Assembly: GCF_014805685.1 (NCBI RefSeq)
Contig: NC_060906.1
Location: 5,013,653-5,077,652 of the forward strand
Reading direction: 5' to 3'
DNA length: 64,000 bases
DNA from: Silurus meridionalis
Lineage: Eukaryota > Chordata > Actinopteri > Siluriformes > Siluridae
Part shown: piece by piece, positions 10,097 through 22,948 of the stretch
How positions within the stretch are numbered: the first letter of the stretch is position 1
Layout of the letters: the number at the start of each line of letters is the position of its first letter
Notes under the pieces: model-generated
The model's input: the letters and a program-made list of their open reading frames with translations, nothing else
The model's database searches: none
Told to the model about the DNA's origin: nothing
Translations under genes and position numbers: made by a program

Positions 10097-12290
10097 CAGA
10101 ACCAGGCGTTGGCTTGCACCGTTCAGGCCGTCAGATGGCTTTTTGCAGGCGTTCTGGAGGTTCAACTTTTAGGTTCTTAATTGATGTGTCGTCGGGATAT
10201 TGGGGACGGTAGCGATCGAAGGGGCCGCCTATGTGCGTCTGGAGGTTTGAGCCAGAGAAAGGAAGCTGATTCATGGGCTTTTCTTTTCTTTCCTGCACCC
10301 TCCCCTCTGGTTCTGTTGCCTTGTTGAATTTCAAACTCCTATGGAGATTCACTGAGCTCATAGCAGCCACGGTGCTCTCTTCTGGGCATGGGATGTTGAT
10401 ATTGTGGGAGAGGATCCCATGCACCTAAATGAACACCGTGGCTGCTCTGAGCTCCAGAGGATGAGTCTTTGTAATGTTTTATCAGCCTGCAGAGATGAAG
10501 GCCAAATTCTTTACAAGGTGACAGAACCAGGCGTTGGCTTGCACCGTTCAGGCCGTCAGATGGCTTTTTGCAGGCGTTCTGGAGGTTCAACTTTTAGGTT
10601 CTTAATTGATGTGTCGTCGGGATATTGGGGACGGTAGCGATCGAAGGGGCCGCCTATGTGCGTCTGGAGGTTTGAGCCAGAGAAAGGAAGCTGATTCATG
10701 GGCTTTTCTTTTCTTTCCTGCACCCTCCCCTCTGGTTCTGTTGCCTTGTTGAATTTCAAACTCCTATGGAGATTCACTGAGCTCATAGCAGCCACGGTGC
10801 TCTCTTCTGGGCATGGGATGTTGATATTGTGGGAGAGGATCCCATGCACCTAAATGAACACCGTGGCTGCTCTGAGCTCCAGAGGATGAGTCTTTGTAAT
10901 GTTTTATCAGCCTGCAGAGATGAAGGCCAAATTCTTTACAAGGTGACAGAACCAGGCGTTGGCTTGCACCGTTCAGGCCGTCAGATGGCTTTTTGCAGGC
11001 GTTCTGGAGGTTCAACTTTTAGGTTCTTAATGATGTGTCGTCGGGATATTGGGGGACGGTAGCGATCGAAGGGGGCCAAGCACTCGAAACGCCTATGTGC
11101 GTCTGGAGGTTTGAGCCAGAGAAAGGAAGCTGATTCATGGGCTTTTCTTTTCTTTCCTGCACCCTCCCCTCTGGTTCTGTTGCCTTGTTGAATTTCAAAC
11201 TCCTATGGAGATTCACTGAGCTCATAGCAGCCACGGTGCTCTCTTCTGGGCATGGGATGTTGATATTGTGGGAGAGGATCCCATGCACCTAAATGAACAC
11301 CGTGGCTGCTCTGAGCTCCAGAGGATGAGTCTTTGTAATGTTTTATCAGCCTGCAGAGATGAAGGCCAAATTCTTTACAAGGTGACAGAACCAGAGCGTT
11401 GGCTTGCACCGTTCCAGGCCGTCAGATGGCTTTTTGCAGGCGTTCTGGAGGTTCAACTTTTTAGGTTCTTAACTGATGTGTCATCGGGATATTGGGGGAC
11501 GGTAGCGATCGAAGGGGGCCAAGCACTCGAAACGCCTATGTGCGTCTGGAGGTTTGAGCCAGAGAAAGGAAGCTGATTCATGGGCTTTTCTTTTTCTTTC
11601 CCTGCACCCTCCCCCCTCTGGTTCTGTTGCCTTGTTGGGGAATTTCAAACTCCTATGGAGATTCCACTGGAGCTCATAGCAGCCACGGTGCTCTCTTCTG
11701 GGCATGGGATGTTGGATATTGTGGGAGAGGATCCCATGCACCTAAATGAACACCGTGGCTGCTCTGAGCTCCAGAGGATGAGTCTTTGTAATGTTTTATC
11801 AGCCTGCAGAGATGAAGGCCAAATTCTTTACAAGGTGACAGAACCAGGCGTTGGCTTGCACCGTTCCAGGCCGTCAGATGGCTTTTTGCAGGCGTTCTGG
11901 AGGTTCAACTTTTTAGGTTCTTAATTGATGTGTCGTCGGGATATTGGGGGACGGTAGCGATCGAAGGGGGCCAAGCACTCGAAACGCCTATGTGCGTCTG
12001 GAGGTTTGAGCCAGAGAAAGGAAGCTGATTCATGGGCTTTTCTTTTTCTTTCCCTGCACCCTCCCCCCTCTGGTTCTGTTGCCTTGTTGGGGAATTTCAA
12101 ACTCCTATGGAGATTCCACTGGAGCTCATAGCAGCCACGGTGCTCTCTTCTGGGCATGGGATGTTGGATATTGTGGGAGAGGATCCCATGCACCTAAATG
12201 AACACCGTGGCTGCTCTGAGCTCCAGAGGATGAGTCTTTGTAATGTTTTATCAGCCTGCAGAGATGAAGGCCAAATTCTTTACAAGGTGA
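10097..12290. repeat. Five tandem copies of a ~425-453-bp unit
   Basis: Each unit begins cagaaccaggcgttggc; starts are 10097, 10522, 10947, 11386 and 11839, so lengths are 425, 425, 439, 453 and 452 bp. The later two copies are the fuller form. The early copies differ mainly by one- to three-base losses in homopolymers (for example gttggggaattt versus gttgaattt) and by a missing aagcactcgaaa segment in copies 1 and 2. Short open frames recur in every unit on both strands but change with the indels, so I do not regard them as coding. Further copies lie at 23644 and 35866. Confidence 0.95.
12119..12226. repeat. Inverted repeat (hairpin) inside the ~450-bp unit
   Basis: Arms of 24 bp (12119-12142, ctggagctcatagcagccac then ggtg; 12203-12226) pair with one mismatch, and a second 9-bp pair (gcatgggat/atcccatgc) lies inside. 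The same hairpin recurs in each full unit, slightly eroded in copies 1-3. Confidence 0.85.
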
Positions 12291-14374
12291 CAGAACCAGG
12301 GCGTTTGTGTGCACTAAGCCACGTCAGATTATGGTTCTATGGGGAGTCAGTGCTCATGGTTCAGGGTCCAGAGACATGTCTTGTGTCACTGTGGTGAAAT
12401 CAGAACCGCTAGGTAAATTTCATTTGGTTTGACATGATGTTTCTGCTTCCTTAACTTTCATTCTAACCAATGTATTATTCTTTGTGCTAGTGGTGGCATG
12501 GAGTCCTGCTGAAATCATGACTCTCCATCTTCACAGTCCATTGGAGTTAAGTTTCTACTGAAGTATCAGATGTCTGTACACTTATAAACAGCTCTGCTCT
12601 CTGCCTGCTCTAACATTTATTCATTTTTTTCTGAATGTGAAGGATGAGAATTCACAGGAATAACAGAAGAAAATGGCACCATAAGGTTTGGAAAGCATGA
12701 TCTTTCACCTACTGATATCAGAACCTATGCTAGCCTTCTTTTCTTTAAATATAGATAGATTAGTATATTAGTATAAGACATGTCGCGGTATTCGGTAATG
12801 CAGTAAATCGCAGTAATGAATATGCACAGTATTGTTATCGCAGACATTTCAAAATAGGGTGAATAACTGTAGATCCAAATGTAGAAGTTTAGAAAGTGTC
12901 TTAGCTGCTTTTTCATGCTAATACACTGCGTGTATGCTGTGTAAAAGACACATGTAATGTCTCTGATGTAAACAGTCTCCACGTGGAGGAGAAACATGGC
13001 GTAAGGTGGAACACTGACGATAATTTATGCCCCTTCTAAAAGGGTAAAGTCAAAGGTTTGGAAATATTTTGGGTAGCGGAAAATGCTGAGGGACTGCTGG
13101 TGAAAGACGATTTCTCTTTGTGTGAAACATGTGGAGGGAAAGTAGCAGCCAAACACCAGAACACGTCCAACATGTTCGCTCATCTTCCAGACAACCATCC
13201 AGTGCGATTCAGGAAAATAATTGTAATTTTACTTCTTATTTCCGTGTCGTACAACATATAAAATTTTTTTTCCACAGAATTGAATACCGTGATAAAACCT
13301 TACGGTATTATGCATTTGCCGGCTCGTGCTGTGGCTGTAGTGCAGCAGATCCAGGACATCACCATCAGACGTCGCACGTGCCGAACAATGTGCCGCGGCT
13401 TGTCTGAGCTTCAGAGTCCCTGAAATTTGTATAATGTTCCTTAGATAAAATCCCCCTGAAAAACAGAAGAACCAGAGGCTCACCATGCAACATCTCAAGA
13501 CCAAAAGAGCACAGAGGATGTGCTGAGCTCCAGAGCATGAGTCCTTAAACTTTTTTTTCATGCTCCAGAGATCCAATCCACTGTCCCCTACAGGGTGGTA
13601 GAACCAGGACACTAATCTCTTACACTAAGGCATTTTGGCAATGTCTTTGGGCAGGCGCTCTGGAGGTCCCGCTCTTGAATCGTTTCGCTGTGATATTTAT
13701 GTTGCACAAGCACTGAAAACGATGACGAGCATCACGTGCTTCTCCTTCTTTCTCCTCTTTTCTTTCTCTTTCCATGCACACTCCCACATCAATAGATTAG
13801 AACGCAACCCACACTTAGATTAGATTAGATGAGAATAAAAGGCAATTTTTTTTATAGATTTTTATATTTGTATAGCACCAGCACACCTACAAACCATGCT
13901 GAACCTGCTGAAATCATGACTCTCCATCTTCACCGTCCATTACAGTTAAGTTTCTACTGAAGAATCAGATCTCTGTACACTTATATACAGCTCTGCTCTC
14001 TGGCTGCTCTTACATTTATTCTTTTCTTTTCTGAATGTGGCAGAATGTGTATTCTGCTGAAATCCAATGAGAAAAGAGCAGCAATAAGGCTTGGAGGAAT
14101 TTAACCTTTAAGCAAATAAAGCAGGACCTATGCTCCAAACCAAAACTTCTTGCAAAGGAGGTACAGTATCGCAACAGAGCCCATAAATAGAAACTGAATT
14201 ATGTTGCTGTCAAACCGAATGTAAATGACATGATTTCACCACAGTGACACAAGACATGTCTGACTCACGGATCATGTTGATAGACTGTAGGAAGAACCAG
14301 CCCCAGAATACCCATTATACTGTGTGACTCCGCTTTTGACTTTCCATTGTGTAATCCCTTACTTCAGCTTCTGC

Positions 14375-14384
<10 letters not shown>
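12291..14384. mobile_element. 2.1-kb module with inverted ends and BED finger, copy A
   Basis: The left part (about 12370) reads gacatgtcttgtgtcactgt and ggtgaaatcag, and the right part (about 14226-14260) carries its reverse complement gatttcaccacagtgacaca. The module thus has subterminal inverted repeats of about 70 bp, interrupted by indels. In its middle is a BED zinc-finger frame (13058). A direct repeat of ~100 bp (tgctgaaatcatgactctcc at 12508 and 13905) lies inside each end. A near-identical copy is at 36164-38275. A diverged relative of the ~450-bp unit is also embedded (13480-13700: gctgagctccagagcatgag). A decayed DNA transposon is the likeliest reading; true ends are not defined. 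Confidence 0.65.
13058..13261 (+). pseudogene. BED-type zinc finger of a hAT-like transposase (copy A)
   Basis: The frame reads NAEGLLVKDDFSLCETCGGK, then VAAKHQNTSNMFAHLPDNHP. The spacing C-x2-C, NTSNM, H-x4-H is that of the BED finger of ZBED/hAT transposases. The beginning of the finger (SKVWKYFG-like) is in another frame just upstream, so one indel has occurred. After the finger the frame runs into non-coding sequence and stops at 13261. No dimerisation or catalytic hAT segment follows. The same frame is kept in copy B (36947). Confidence 0.65.

Positions 14385-14413
<29 letters not shown>
14385..14413. repeat. (TAA)n microsatellite
   Basis: About ten TAA units joining the BED module to minisatellite array 2; the same junction occurs at 38276-38354. 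Confidence 0.9.
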
Positions 14414-14414
<1 letters not shown>

Positions 14415-14433
14415 CAATAATAACTGACATATT

Positions 14434-17400
14434 AGTTATACCAGAGGTCAGAGTAAATTAATAGCAGTTATAACAGAGATCAGTGTAAATTAATAACAGT
14501 TATACCAGAGGTCAGAGTAAATTAATAACAGTAGTTATACCAGAGGTCAGAGTAAATTAATAGCAGTTATACCAGAGCTCAGAGTAAATTAATAGCAGTT
14601 ATACCAGAGGTCAGAGTAAATTAATAGCAGTTATACCAGAGGTCAGAGTAAATTAATAGCAGTTATACCAGAGATCAGAGAAAATTATTAATAGCAGTTA
14701 TACCAGAGGTCAGAGTAAATTAATAATAGCAGTTATACCAGAGGTCAGATTAAATTAAAAATAGTTATACCAGAGGTCAGATTACATTATTAGCAGTTAT
14801 ACCAGAGAGTAAATTATTAATAGCAGTTATACCAGAGATCAGAGAAAATTATTAATAACAGTTATACCAGAGATCAGAGTAAATTATTAATAGCAGTTAT
14901 ACCAGAGGTCAGAGTAAATTAATAGCAGTTATACCAGAGGTCAGAGTAAATTAATAATAGCAGTTATACCAGAGGTCAGAGTAAATTAATAGCAGTTATT
15001 CCAGAGGTCAGAGTAAATTAATAGCAGTTATAGCAGAGGTCAGAGTAAATTAATAACGGTTATACCAGAGGTCAGACTAAATTAATAGCAGTTATTCCAG
15101 AGGTCAATGTAAATTAATAACAGTTATACCAGAGGTCAGAGTAAATTATTAATAGCAGTTATAACAGAGGTCAGAGTAAATTATTAGCAGTTATTCCAGA
15201 AGTCAGAGTAAATTAATAACAGTTATACCAGAGGTCAGAGTAAATTAATAACAGTCATACCAGAGATCATAGTAAATTATTAATATCAGTTATACCAGAC
15301 GTCAGAGTAAATTAATAACAGTTATACCAGAGATAAGAGTAAATTATAGCAGTTATACCAGAGGTCAGAGTAAATTAATAACAGTTATACCAGAGATCAG
15401 AGTAAATTATAGCAGTTATACCAGAGGTCAGAGTAAATTAATAACAGTTATTCCAGAGATCAGAGTAAATTTTAATAGTAGTTATACCAGAGGTCAGAAT
15501 AAATTAATAACAGTTATACCAGAGATAAGAGTAAATTATAGCAGTTATACCAGAGGTCAGAGTAAATTAACAGTTATACCAGGTCAGAGTAAATTATAGC
15601 AGTTATACAGAGGTCAGAGTAAATTATTAATAGCAGTTATACCAGAGATCAAAGTAAATTATTAATAGCAGTTATACCAGAGGTAAGAGTAAATTATTAG
15701 CAGTTATTCCAGAGGTCAGAGTAAATTATTAATAGCAGTTATACAGAGGTCAGAGTAAATTATTAGCAGTTATACCAGAGTCAGAGTAAATTATTAGCAG
15801 TTATACCAGAGGTCAGACTAAATTAATAGCAGTTATTCCAGAGGTCAGAGTAAATTAACAGTTATACCAGAGTCAGAGTAAATTAATAGCAGTTATTCCA
15901 GAGGTCAGAGTAAATTAATAGTTATACCAGAGGTCAGTGTAAATTAATAATAGCAGTTATACAGAGGTCAGAGTAAATTATAGCAGTTATACAGAGGTCA
16001 GAGTAAATTAACAGTTATACCAGAGGTCAGTAAATTAATAGCAGTTATTCCAGAGGTCAGAGTAAATTATTAATAGCAGTTATTCCAGAGGTCAGAGTAA
16101 ATTATAGCAGTTATACCAGAGTCAGAGTAAATTAATAGCAGTTATTCCAGAGGTCAGAGTAAATTATTAATAGCAGTTATTCCAGAGGTCAGAGTAAATT
16201 ATTAGCAGTTATACCAGAGGTCAGAGTAAATTAATAACAGTTATACCAGAGGTCAGAGTAAATTATAGCAGTTATACCAGAGGTCAGTGTAAATTAATAA
16301 TAGCAGTTATACCAGAGGTCAGAGTAAATTATAGCAGTTATACAGAGGTCAGAGTAAATTAACAGTTATACCAGAGATCAGAGTAAATTATAGCAGTTAT
16401 ACAGAGGTCAGAGTAAATTAACAGTTATACCAGAGTCAGAGTAAATTAATAATAGCAGTTATTCCAGAGGTCAGAGTAAATTAACAGTTATACCAGAGAT
16501 CAGAGTAAATTATTAGCAGTTATACCAGAGGTCAGAATAAATTAATAACAGTTATACCAGAGTCAGAGTAAATTATTAGCAGTTATACCAGAGATAAGAG
16601 TAAATTATAGCAGTTATACCAGAGGTCAGTAAATTAATAAGTTATACCAGAGTCAGAGTAAATTAACAGTTATACCAGAGGTCAGATTAAATTAAAAATA
16701 GTTATACCAGAGGTCAGACTAAATTAATAGCAGTTATACCAGAGATCAGAGTAAATTATTAGCAGTTATACCAGAGGTCAGACTAAATTAATAGCAGTTA
16801 TACAGAGGTCAGAGTAAATTAATAATAGCAGTTATTCCAGAGGTCAGAGTAAATTAATAGCAGTTATTCCAGAGGTCAGAGTAAATTATAGCAGTTATAC
16901 AGAGGTCAGAGTAAATTATTAATAGCAGTTATACCAGAGATCAGAGTAAATTATTAATAGCAGTTATTCCAGAGGTCAGAGTAAATTAATAGTTATACCA
17001 GAGGTCAGAGTAAATTAACAGTTATACCAGGTCAGAGTAAATTAACAGTTATACCAGAGATAAGAGTAAATTATAGCAGTTATACAGAGGTCAGAGTAAA
17101 TTATAGCAGTTATACCAGAGGTCAGACTAAATTAATAGCAGTTATTCCAGAGGTCAGAGTAAATTATAGCAGTTATACCAGAGGTCAGTGTAAATTAATA
17201 ATAGCAGTTATTCCAGAGGTCAGAGTAAATTATAGCAGTTATACAGAGGTCAGAGTAAATTAATAATAGCAGTTATTCCAGAGGTCAGAGTAAATTATTA
17301 GCAGTTATACCAGAGTCAGAGTAAATTAACAGTTATACCAGAGGTCAGACTAAATTAATAGCAGTTATTCCAGAGGTCAGAGTAAATTATAGCAGTTATA

Positions 17401-20400
17401 CCAGAGTCAGAGTAAATTAGCAGTTATACCAGTGGTCAGAGTAAATTAACAGTTATACCAGTGGTCAGAGTAAATTATTAATAGCAGTTATACCAGAGAT
17501 CAGAGTAAATTAGCAGTTATACCAGTGGTCAGAGTAAATTAGCAGTTATACCAGTGGTCAGAGTAAATTAACAGTTATACCAGAGGTCAGTAAATTAATA
17601 GTTATACCAGAGATCAGAGTAAATTAGCAGTTATACCAGAGTCAGAGTAAATTAGCAGTTATACCAGTGGTCAGAGTAAATTAATAAGCAGTTATACCAG
17701 TGGTCAGAGTAAATTAATAGCAGTTATACCAGTGGTCAGAGTAAATTAGCAGTTATACCAGAGGTCAGAGTAAATTAGCAGTTATACCAGAGGTCAGTGT
17801 AAATTAATAATGCAGTTATACCAGTGGTCAGAGTAAATTAGCAGTTATACCAGAGGTCAGTGTAAATTAATAGCAGTTATACCAGAGGTCAGTAAATTAA
17901 TAGTTATACCAGAGGTCAGAGTAAATTAACAGTTATACCAGAGGTCAGTAAATTAATAGTTATACCAGAGATCAGAGTAAATTAGCAGTTATACCAGTGG
18001 TCAGAGTAAATTAGCAGTTATACCAGTGGTCAGAGTAAATTAGCAGTTATACCAGTGGTCAGAGTAAATTAGCAGTTATACCAGAGGTCAGTGTAAATTA
18101 ATAGCAGTTATACCAGTGGTCAGAGTAAATTAACAGTTATACCAGTGGTCAGAGTAAATTAGCAGTTATACCAGAGGTCAGTAAATTAATAACAGTTATA
18201 CCAGAGGTCAGTAAATTAATAGCAGTTATACCAGTGGTCAGAGTAAATTAGCAGTTATACCAGAGGTCAGAGTAAATTAACAGTTATACCAGTGGTCAGA
18301 GTAAATTAGCAGTTATACCAGTGGTCAGAGTAAATTAGCAGTTATACCAGAGGTCAGTAAATTAATAACAGTTATACCAGTGGTCAGAGTAAATTAATAA
18401 TGCAGTTATACCAGAGGTCAGTGTAAATTAATAGCAGTTATACCAGAGATCAGAGTAAATTATTAGCAGTTATACCAGAGGTCAGTGTAAATTAATAACA
18501 GTTATACCAGAGGTCAGTAAATTAATAGTTATACCAGAGGTCAGTGTAAATTAATAATGCAGTTATACCAGAGGTCAGAGTAAATTAATAATAGTTATAC
18601 CAGAGTCAGAGTAAATTAATAAGCAGTTATACCAGTGGTCAGAGTAAATTAGCAGTTATACCAGAGTCAGAGTAAATTAGCAGTTATACCAGAGGTCAGT
18701 AAATTAATAGTTATACCAGAGGTCAGAGAAAATTATTAATAGCAGTTATACCAGAGATCAGAGTAAATTATTAATAGCAGTTATACAGAGGTCAGAGTAA
18801 ATTAATAGTTATACCAGAGGTCAGTGTAAATTAATAGCAGTTATACCAGAGTCAGAGTAAATTAATAGTTATACCAGAGTCAGAGTAAATTATTAATAGC
18901 AGTTATACCAGAGGTCAGTAAATTAATAGCAGTTATACCAGAGGTCAGTAAATTAATAATAGCAGTTATACAGAGGTCAGAGTAAATTAGCAGTTATACC
19001 AGAGTCAGAGTAAATTAATACAGTTATACCAGAGGTCAGTGTAAATTAATAATAGCAGTTATACCAGTGGTCAGAGTAAATTAATAGTTATACCAGAGGT
19101 CAGTAAATTAATAAGCAGTTATACCAGAGGTCAGAGTAAATTAATAAGTTATACCAGAGGTCAGTGTAAATTAATAACAGTTATACCAGAGGTCAGAGTA
19201 AATTAACAGTTATACCAGAGTCAGAGTAAATTAATAATAGTTATACCAGAGGTCAGAGTAAATTAACAGTTATACCAGTGGTCAGAGTAAATTAGCAGTT
19301 ATACCAGAGGTCAGTAAATTAATAGTTATACCAGAGTCAGAGTAAATTATTAGCAGTTATACCAGAGGTCAGTGTAAATTAATAATAGCAGTTATACCAG
19401 AGGTCAGAGTAAATTAATAAGTTATACCAGAGTCAGAGTAAATTAGCAGTTATACCAGAGGTCAGAGTAAATTAATAAGTTATACCAGAGTCAGAGTAAA
19501 TTAGCAGTTATACCAGAGGTCAGTGTAAATTAATAGCAGTTATACCAGAGGTCAGTAAATTAATAGCAGTTATACCAGAGGTCAGTAAATTAATAACAGT
19601 TATACAGAGGTCAGAGTAAATTAGCAGTTATACCAGAGGTCAGAGTAAATTAGCAGTTATACCAGTGGTCAGAGTAAATTAGCAGTTATACCAGAGGTCA
19701 GTAAATTAATAAGTTATACCAGAGTCAGAGTAAATTATTAGCAGTTATACCAGAGGTCAGTGTAAATTAATAGCAGTTATACCAGAGGTCAGAGTAAATT
19801 AATAAGTTATACCAGAGTCAGAGTAAATTAGCAGTTATACCAGAGGTCAGAGTAAATTAATAAGTTATACCAGAGTCAGAGTAAATTAGCAGTTATACCA
19901 GTGGTCAGAGTAAATTAATAGTAGTTATACCAGAGGTCAGTGTAAATTAATAGCAGTTATACCAGAGGTCAGAGTAAATTAATAGCAGTTATACAGAGGT
20001 CAGAGTAAATTAGCAGTTATACCAGAGGTCAGAGTAAATTAGCAGTTATACCAGTGGTCAGAGTAAATTAATAGTTATACCAGAGTCAGAGTAAATTAAT
20101 AGCAGTTATACCAGAGTCAGAGTAAATTATTAATAACAGTTATACAGAGGTCAGAGTAAATTAATACAGTTATACCAGAGGTCAGTAAATTAATAAGTTA
20201 TACCAGAGGTCAGAGTAAATTAGCAGTTATACCAGTGGTCAGAGTAAATTAATACAGTTATACCAGAGTCAGAGTAAATTAATAGCAGTTATACCAGAGT
20301 CAGAGTAAATTAATACAGTTATACCAGAGTCAGAGTAAATTAGCAGTTATACCAGAGGTCAGAGTAAATTAATAAGTTATACCAGAGGTCAGAGTAAATT

Positions 20401-22948
20401 AATAGCAGTTATACCAGAAATCAGAGTAAATTAGCAGTTATACCAGTGGTCAGAGTAAATTATTAATAGCAGTTATACCAGTGGTCAGAGTAAATTAATC
20501 AGTTATACCAGAGGTCAGAGTAAATTAATAAGTTATACCAGAGTCAGAGTAAATTAATAATAGTTATACCAGAGGTCAGAGTAAATTAATAGCAGTTATA
20601 CCAGAGATCAGAGTAAATTAATAGTTATACCAGAGGTCAGAGTAAATTAATAACAGTTATACCAGAGGTCAGAGTAAATTAATCAGTTATACCAGAGGTC
20701 AGTAAATTAATAACAGTTATACCAGAGTCAGAGTAAATTAGCAGTTATACCAGAGGTCAGTAAATTAATAACAGTTATACCAGAGGTCAGAGTAAATTAT
20801 TAATAGCAGTTATACCAGAGGTCAGAGTAAATTAATAACAGTTATACCAGAGGTCAGAGTAAATTAATAGCAGTTATACCAGAGGTCAGAGTAAATTAAT
20901 AACAGTTATACCAGAGGTCAGAGTAAATTAATAGCAGTTATACCAGAAGTCAGAGTAAATTAATAACAGTTATACCAGGAATCATAGTAAATTATTAATA
21001 GCAGTTATACCAGAGGTCAGAGTAAATTAATAGTTATACCAGAGGTCAGAGTAAATTAATAGCAGTTATACCAGAGGTCAGTAAATTAATAATAGCAGTT
21101 ATACAGAGGTCAGAGTAAATTAGCAGTTATACCAGAGTCAGAGTAAATTAATAGTTATACCAGAGGTCAGAGTAAATTAATAGCAGTTATACCAGAGAGT
21201 AAATTATTAATAGCAGTTATACCAGAGATCAGAGTAAATTATTAATAGCAGTTATACCAGAGGTCAGAGTAAATTAATAGCAGTTATACCAGAGGTCAGA
21301 GTAAATTAATACCAGTTATACCAGAGGTCAGAGTAAATTAAAAACAGTTATACCAGAGGTCAGAGTAAATTAATAACAGTTATACCAGAGGTCAGAGTAA
21401 ATTAATAGCAGTTATACCAGAGGTCAGAGTAAATTAATAACAGTTATACCAGAGGTCAGAGTAAATTATTAGCAGTTATACCAGAAGTCAGAGTAAATTA
21501 ATAACAGTTATACCAGGAATCATAGTAAATTATTAATAGCAGTTATACCAGAGGTCAGAGTAAATTATTAGCAGTTATACCAGAAGTCAGAGTAAATTAA
21601 TAACAGTTATACCAGAAATCAGAGTAAATTATTAATAGCAGTTATACCAGAGGTCAGAGTAAATTAATAACAGTTATACCAGAGATCAGAGTAAATTATT
21701 AATAGCAGTTATACCAGAGGTCAGAGTAAATTAATAATAAAAGCAGTTATACCAGAGGTCAGTGTAAATTAATAATAGCAGTTATACCAGAGGTCAGAGT
21801 AAATTAATAACAGTTATACCAGAGGTCAAAGTAAATTAATAGCAGTTATACCAGAGGTCAGAGTAAATTAATAATAGCAGTTATACCAGAGGTCAGAGTA
21901 AATTAATAACAGTTATACCAGAGGTCAGAGTAAATTAATAATAGTTATACCAGAGGTCAGAGTAAATTAATAACAGTTATACCAGAGGTCAGAGTAAATT
22001 AATAGCAGTTATACCAGAGGTCAGAGTAAATTAATAACAGTTATACCAGAGGTCAGAGTAAATTAATAGCAGTTATACCAGAGGTCAGAGTAAATTAATA
22101 ACAGTTATACCAGAGGTCAGAGTAAATTAATAGCAGTTATACCAGAGGTCAGAGTAAATTAATAGCAGTTATACCAGAGGTCAGTAAATTAATAATAGTT
22201 ATACCAGAGGTCAGTAAATTAATAGTTATACCAGAGAGTAAATTATTAATAGCAGTTATACCAGAGGTCAGAGTAAATTAATAATAGCAGTTATACCAGA
22301 GGTCAGAGTAAATTAATAGCAGTTATACCAGAGGTCAGAGTAAATTAATAACAGTTATACCAGAGGTCAGAGTAAATTAATAGCAGTTATACCAGAGGTC
22401 AGAGTAAATTAATAACAGTTATACCAGAGGTCAGAGTAAATTAATAACAGTTATACCAGAGGTCAGAGTAAATTAATAGCAGTTATACCAGAGGTCAGAG
22501 TAAATTAATAACAGTTATACCAGAGGTCAGAGTAAATTAATAGTTATACCAGAGGTCAGAGTAAATTAATAACAGTTATACCAGAGGTCAGAGTAAATTA
22601 ATAGCAGTTATACCAGAGGTCAGAGTAAATTAATAGTTATACCAGAGGTCAGAGTAAATTAATAACAGTTATACCAGGAATCATAGTAAATTATTAATAG
22701 CAGTTATACCATACGTCAGAGTAAATTATTAGCAGTTATACTAGAGATCAGAGTAAATTATTAATAGCAGTTATACCAGAGGTCAGAGTAAATTATTAGC
22801 AGTTATAATAGAGATCAGAGAAAATAATAATAGCAGTTATACCAGAGGTCAGAGTAAATTAATAACAGTTATACCAGAGGTCAGAGTAAATTAATAACAG
22901 TTATACCAGAGGTCAGAGTAAAGTAATAGCAGTTATACCAGAGATCAG
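14434..22948. repeat. Minisatellite array 2 (~32-bp unit, ~8.5 kb)
   Basis: Roughly 270 copies of the ttataccagaggtcagagta unit. From about 15540 to 20750 many copies are shortened (ccagagtcag, tatacagagg, aattaacag or aattagcag), while the flanks (14434-15500 and 20760-22948) keep fuller units. Blocks of variant units are shared with array 1: for example the ataccagagagtaaattatt variant and neighbours at 9628, 14756 and 21190. The string near 10057 is found again at 22794. Confidence 0.95.

Noticed and set aside
10131..12397. Repeated frames such as MHGILSHNI and MGEDPMHLNEH in each 450-bp unit
   Set aside because: They recur because the unit recurs, change frame with indels, overlap on both strands and show no codon-level conservation.
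8697..22948. Possible CRISPR array (regular ~32-bp repeats)
   Set aside because: Units are contiguous with no unique spacers, lengths vary, and the genome is eukaryotic; it is a minisatellite.
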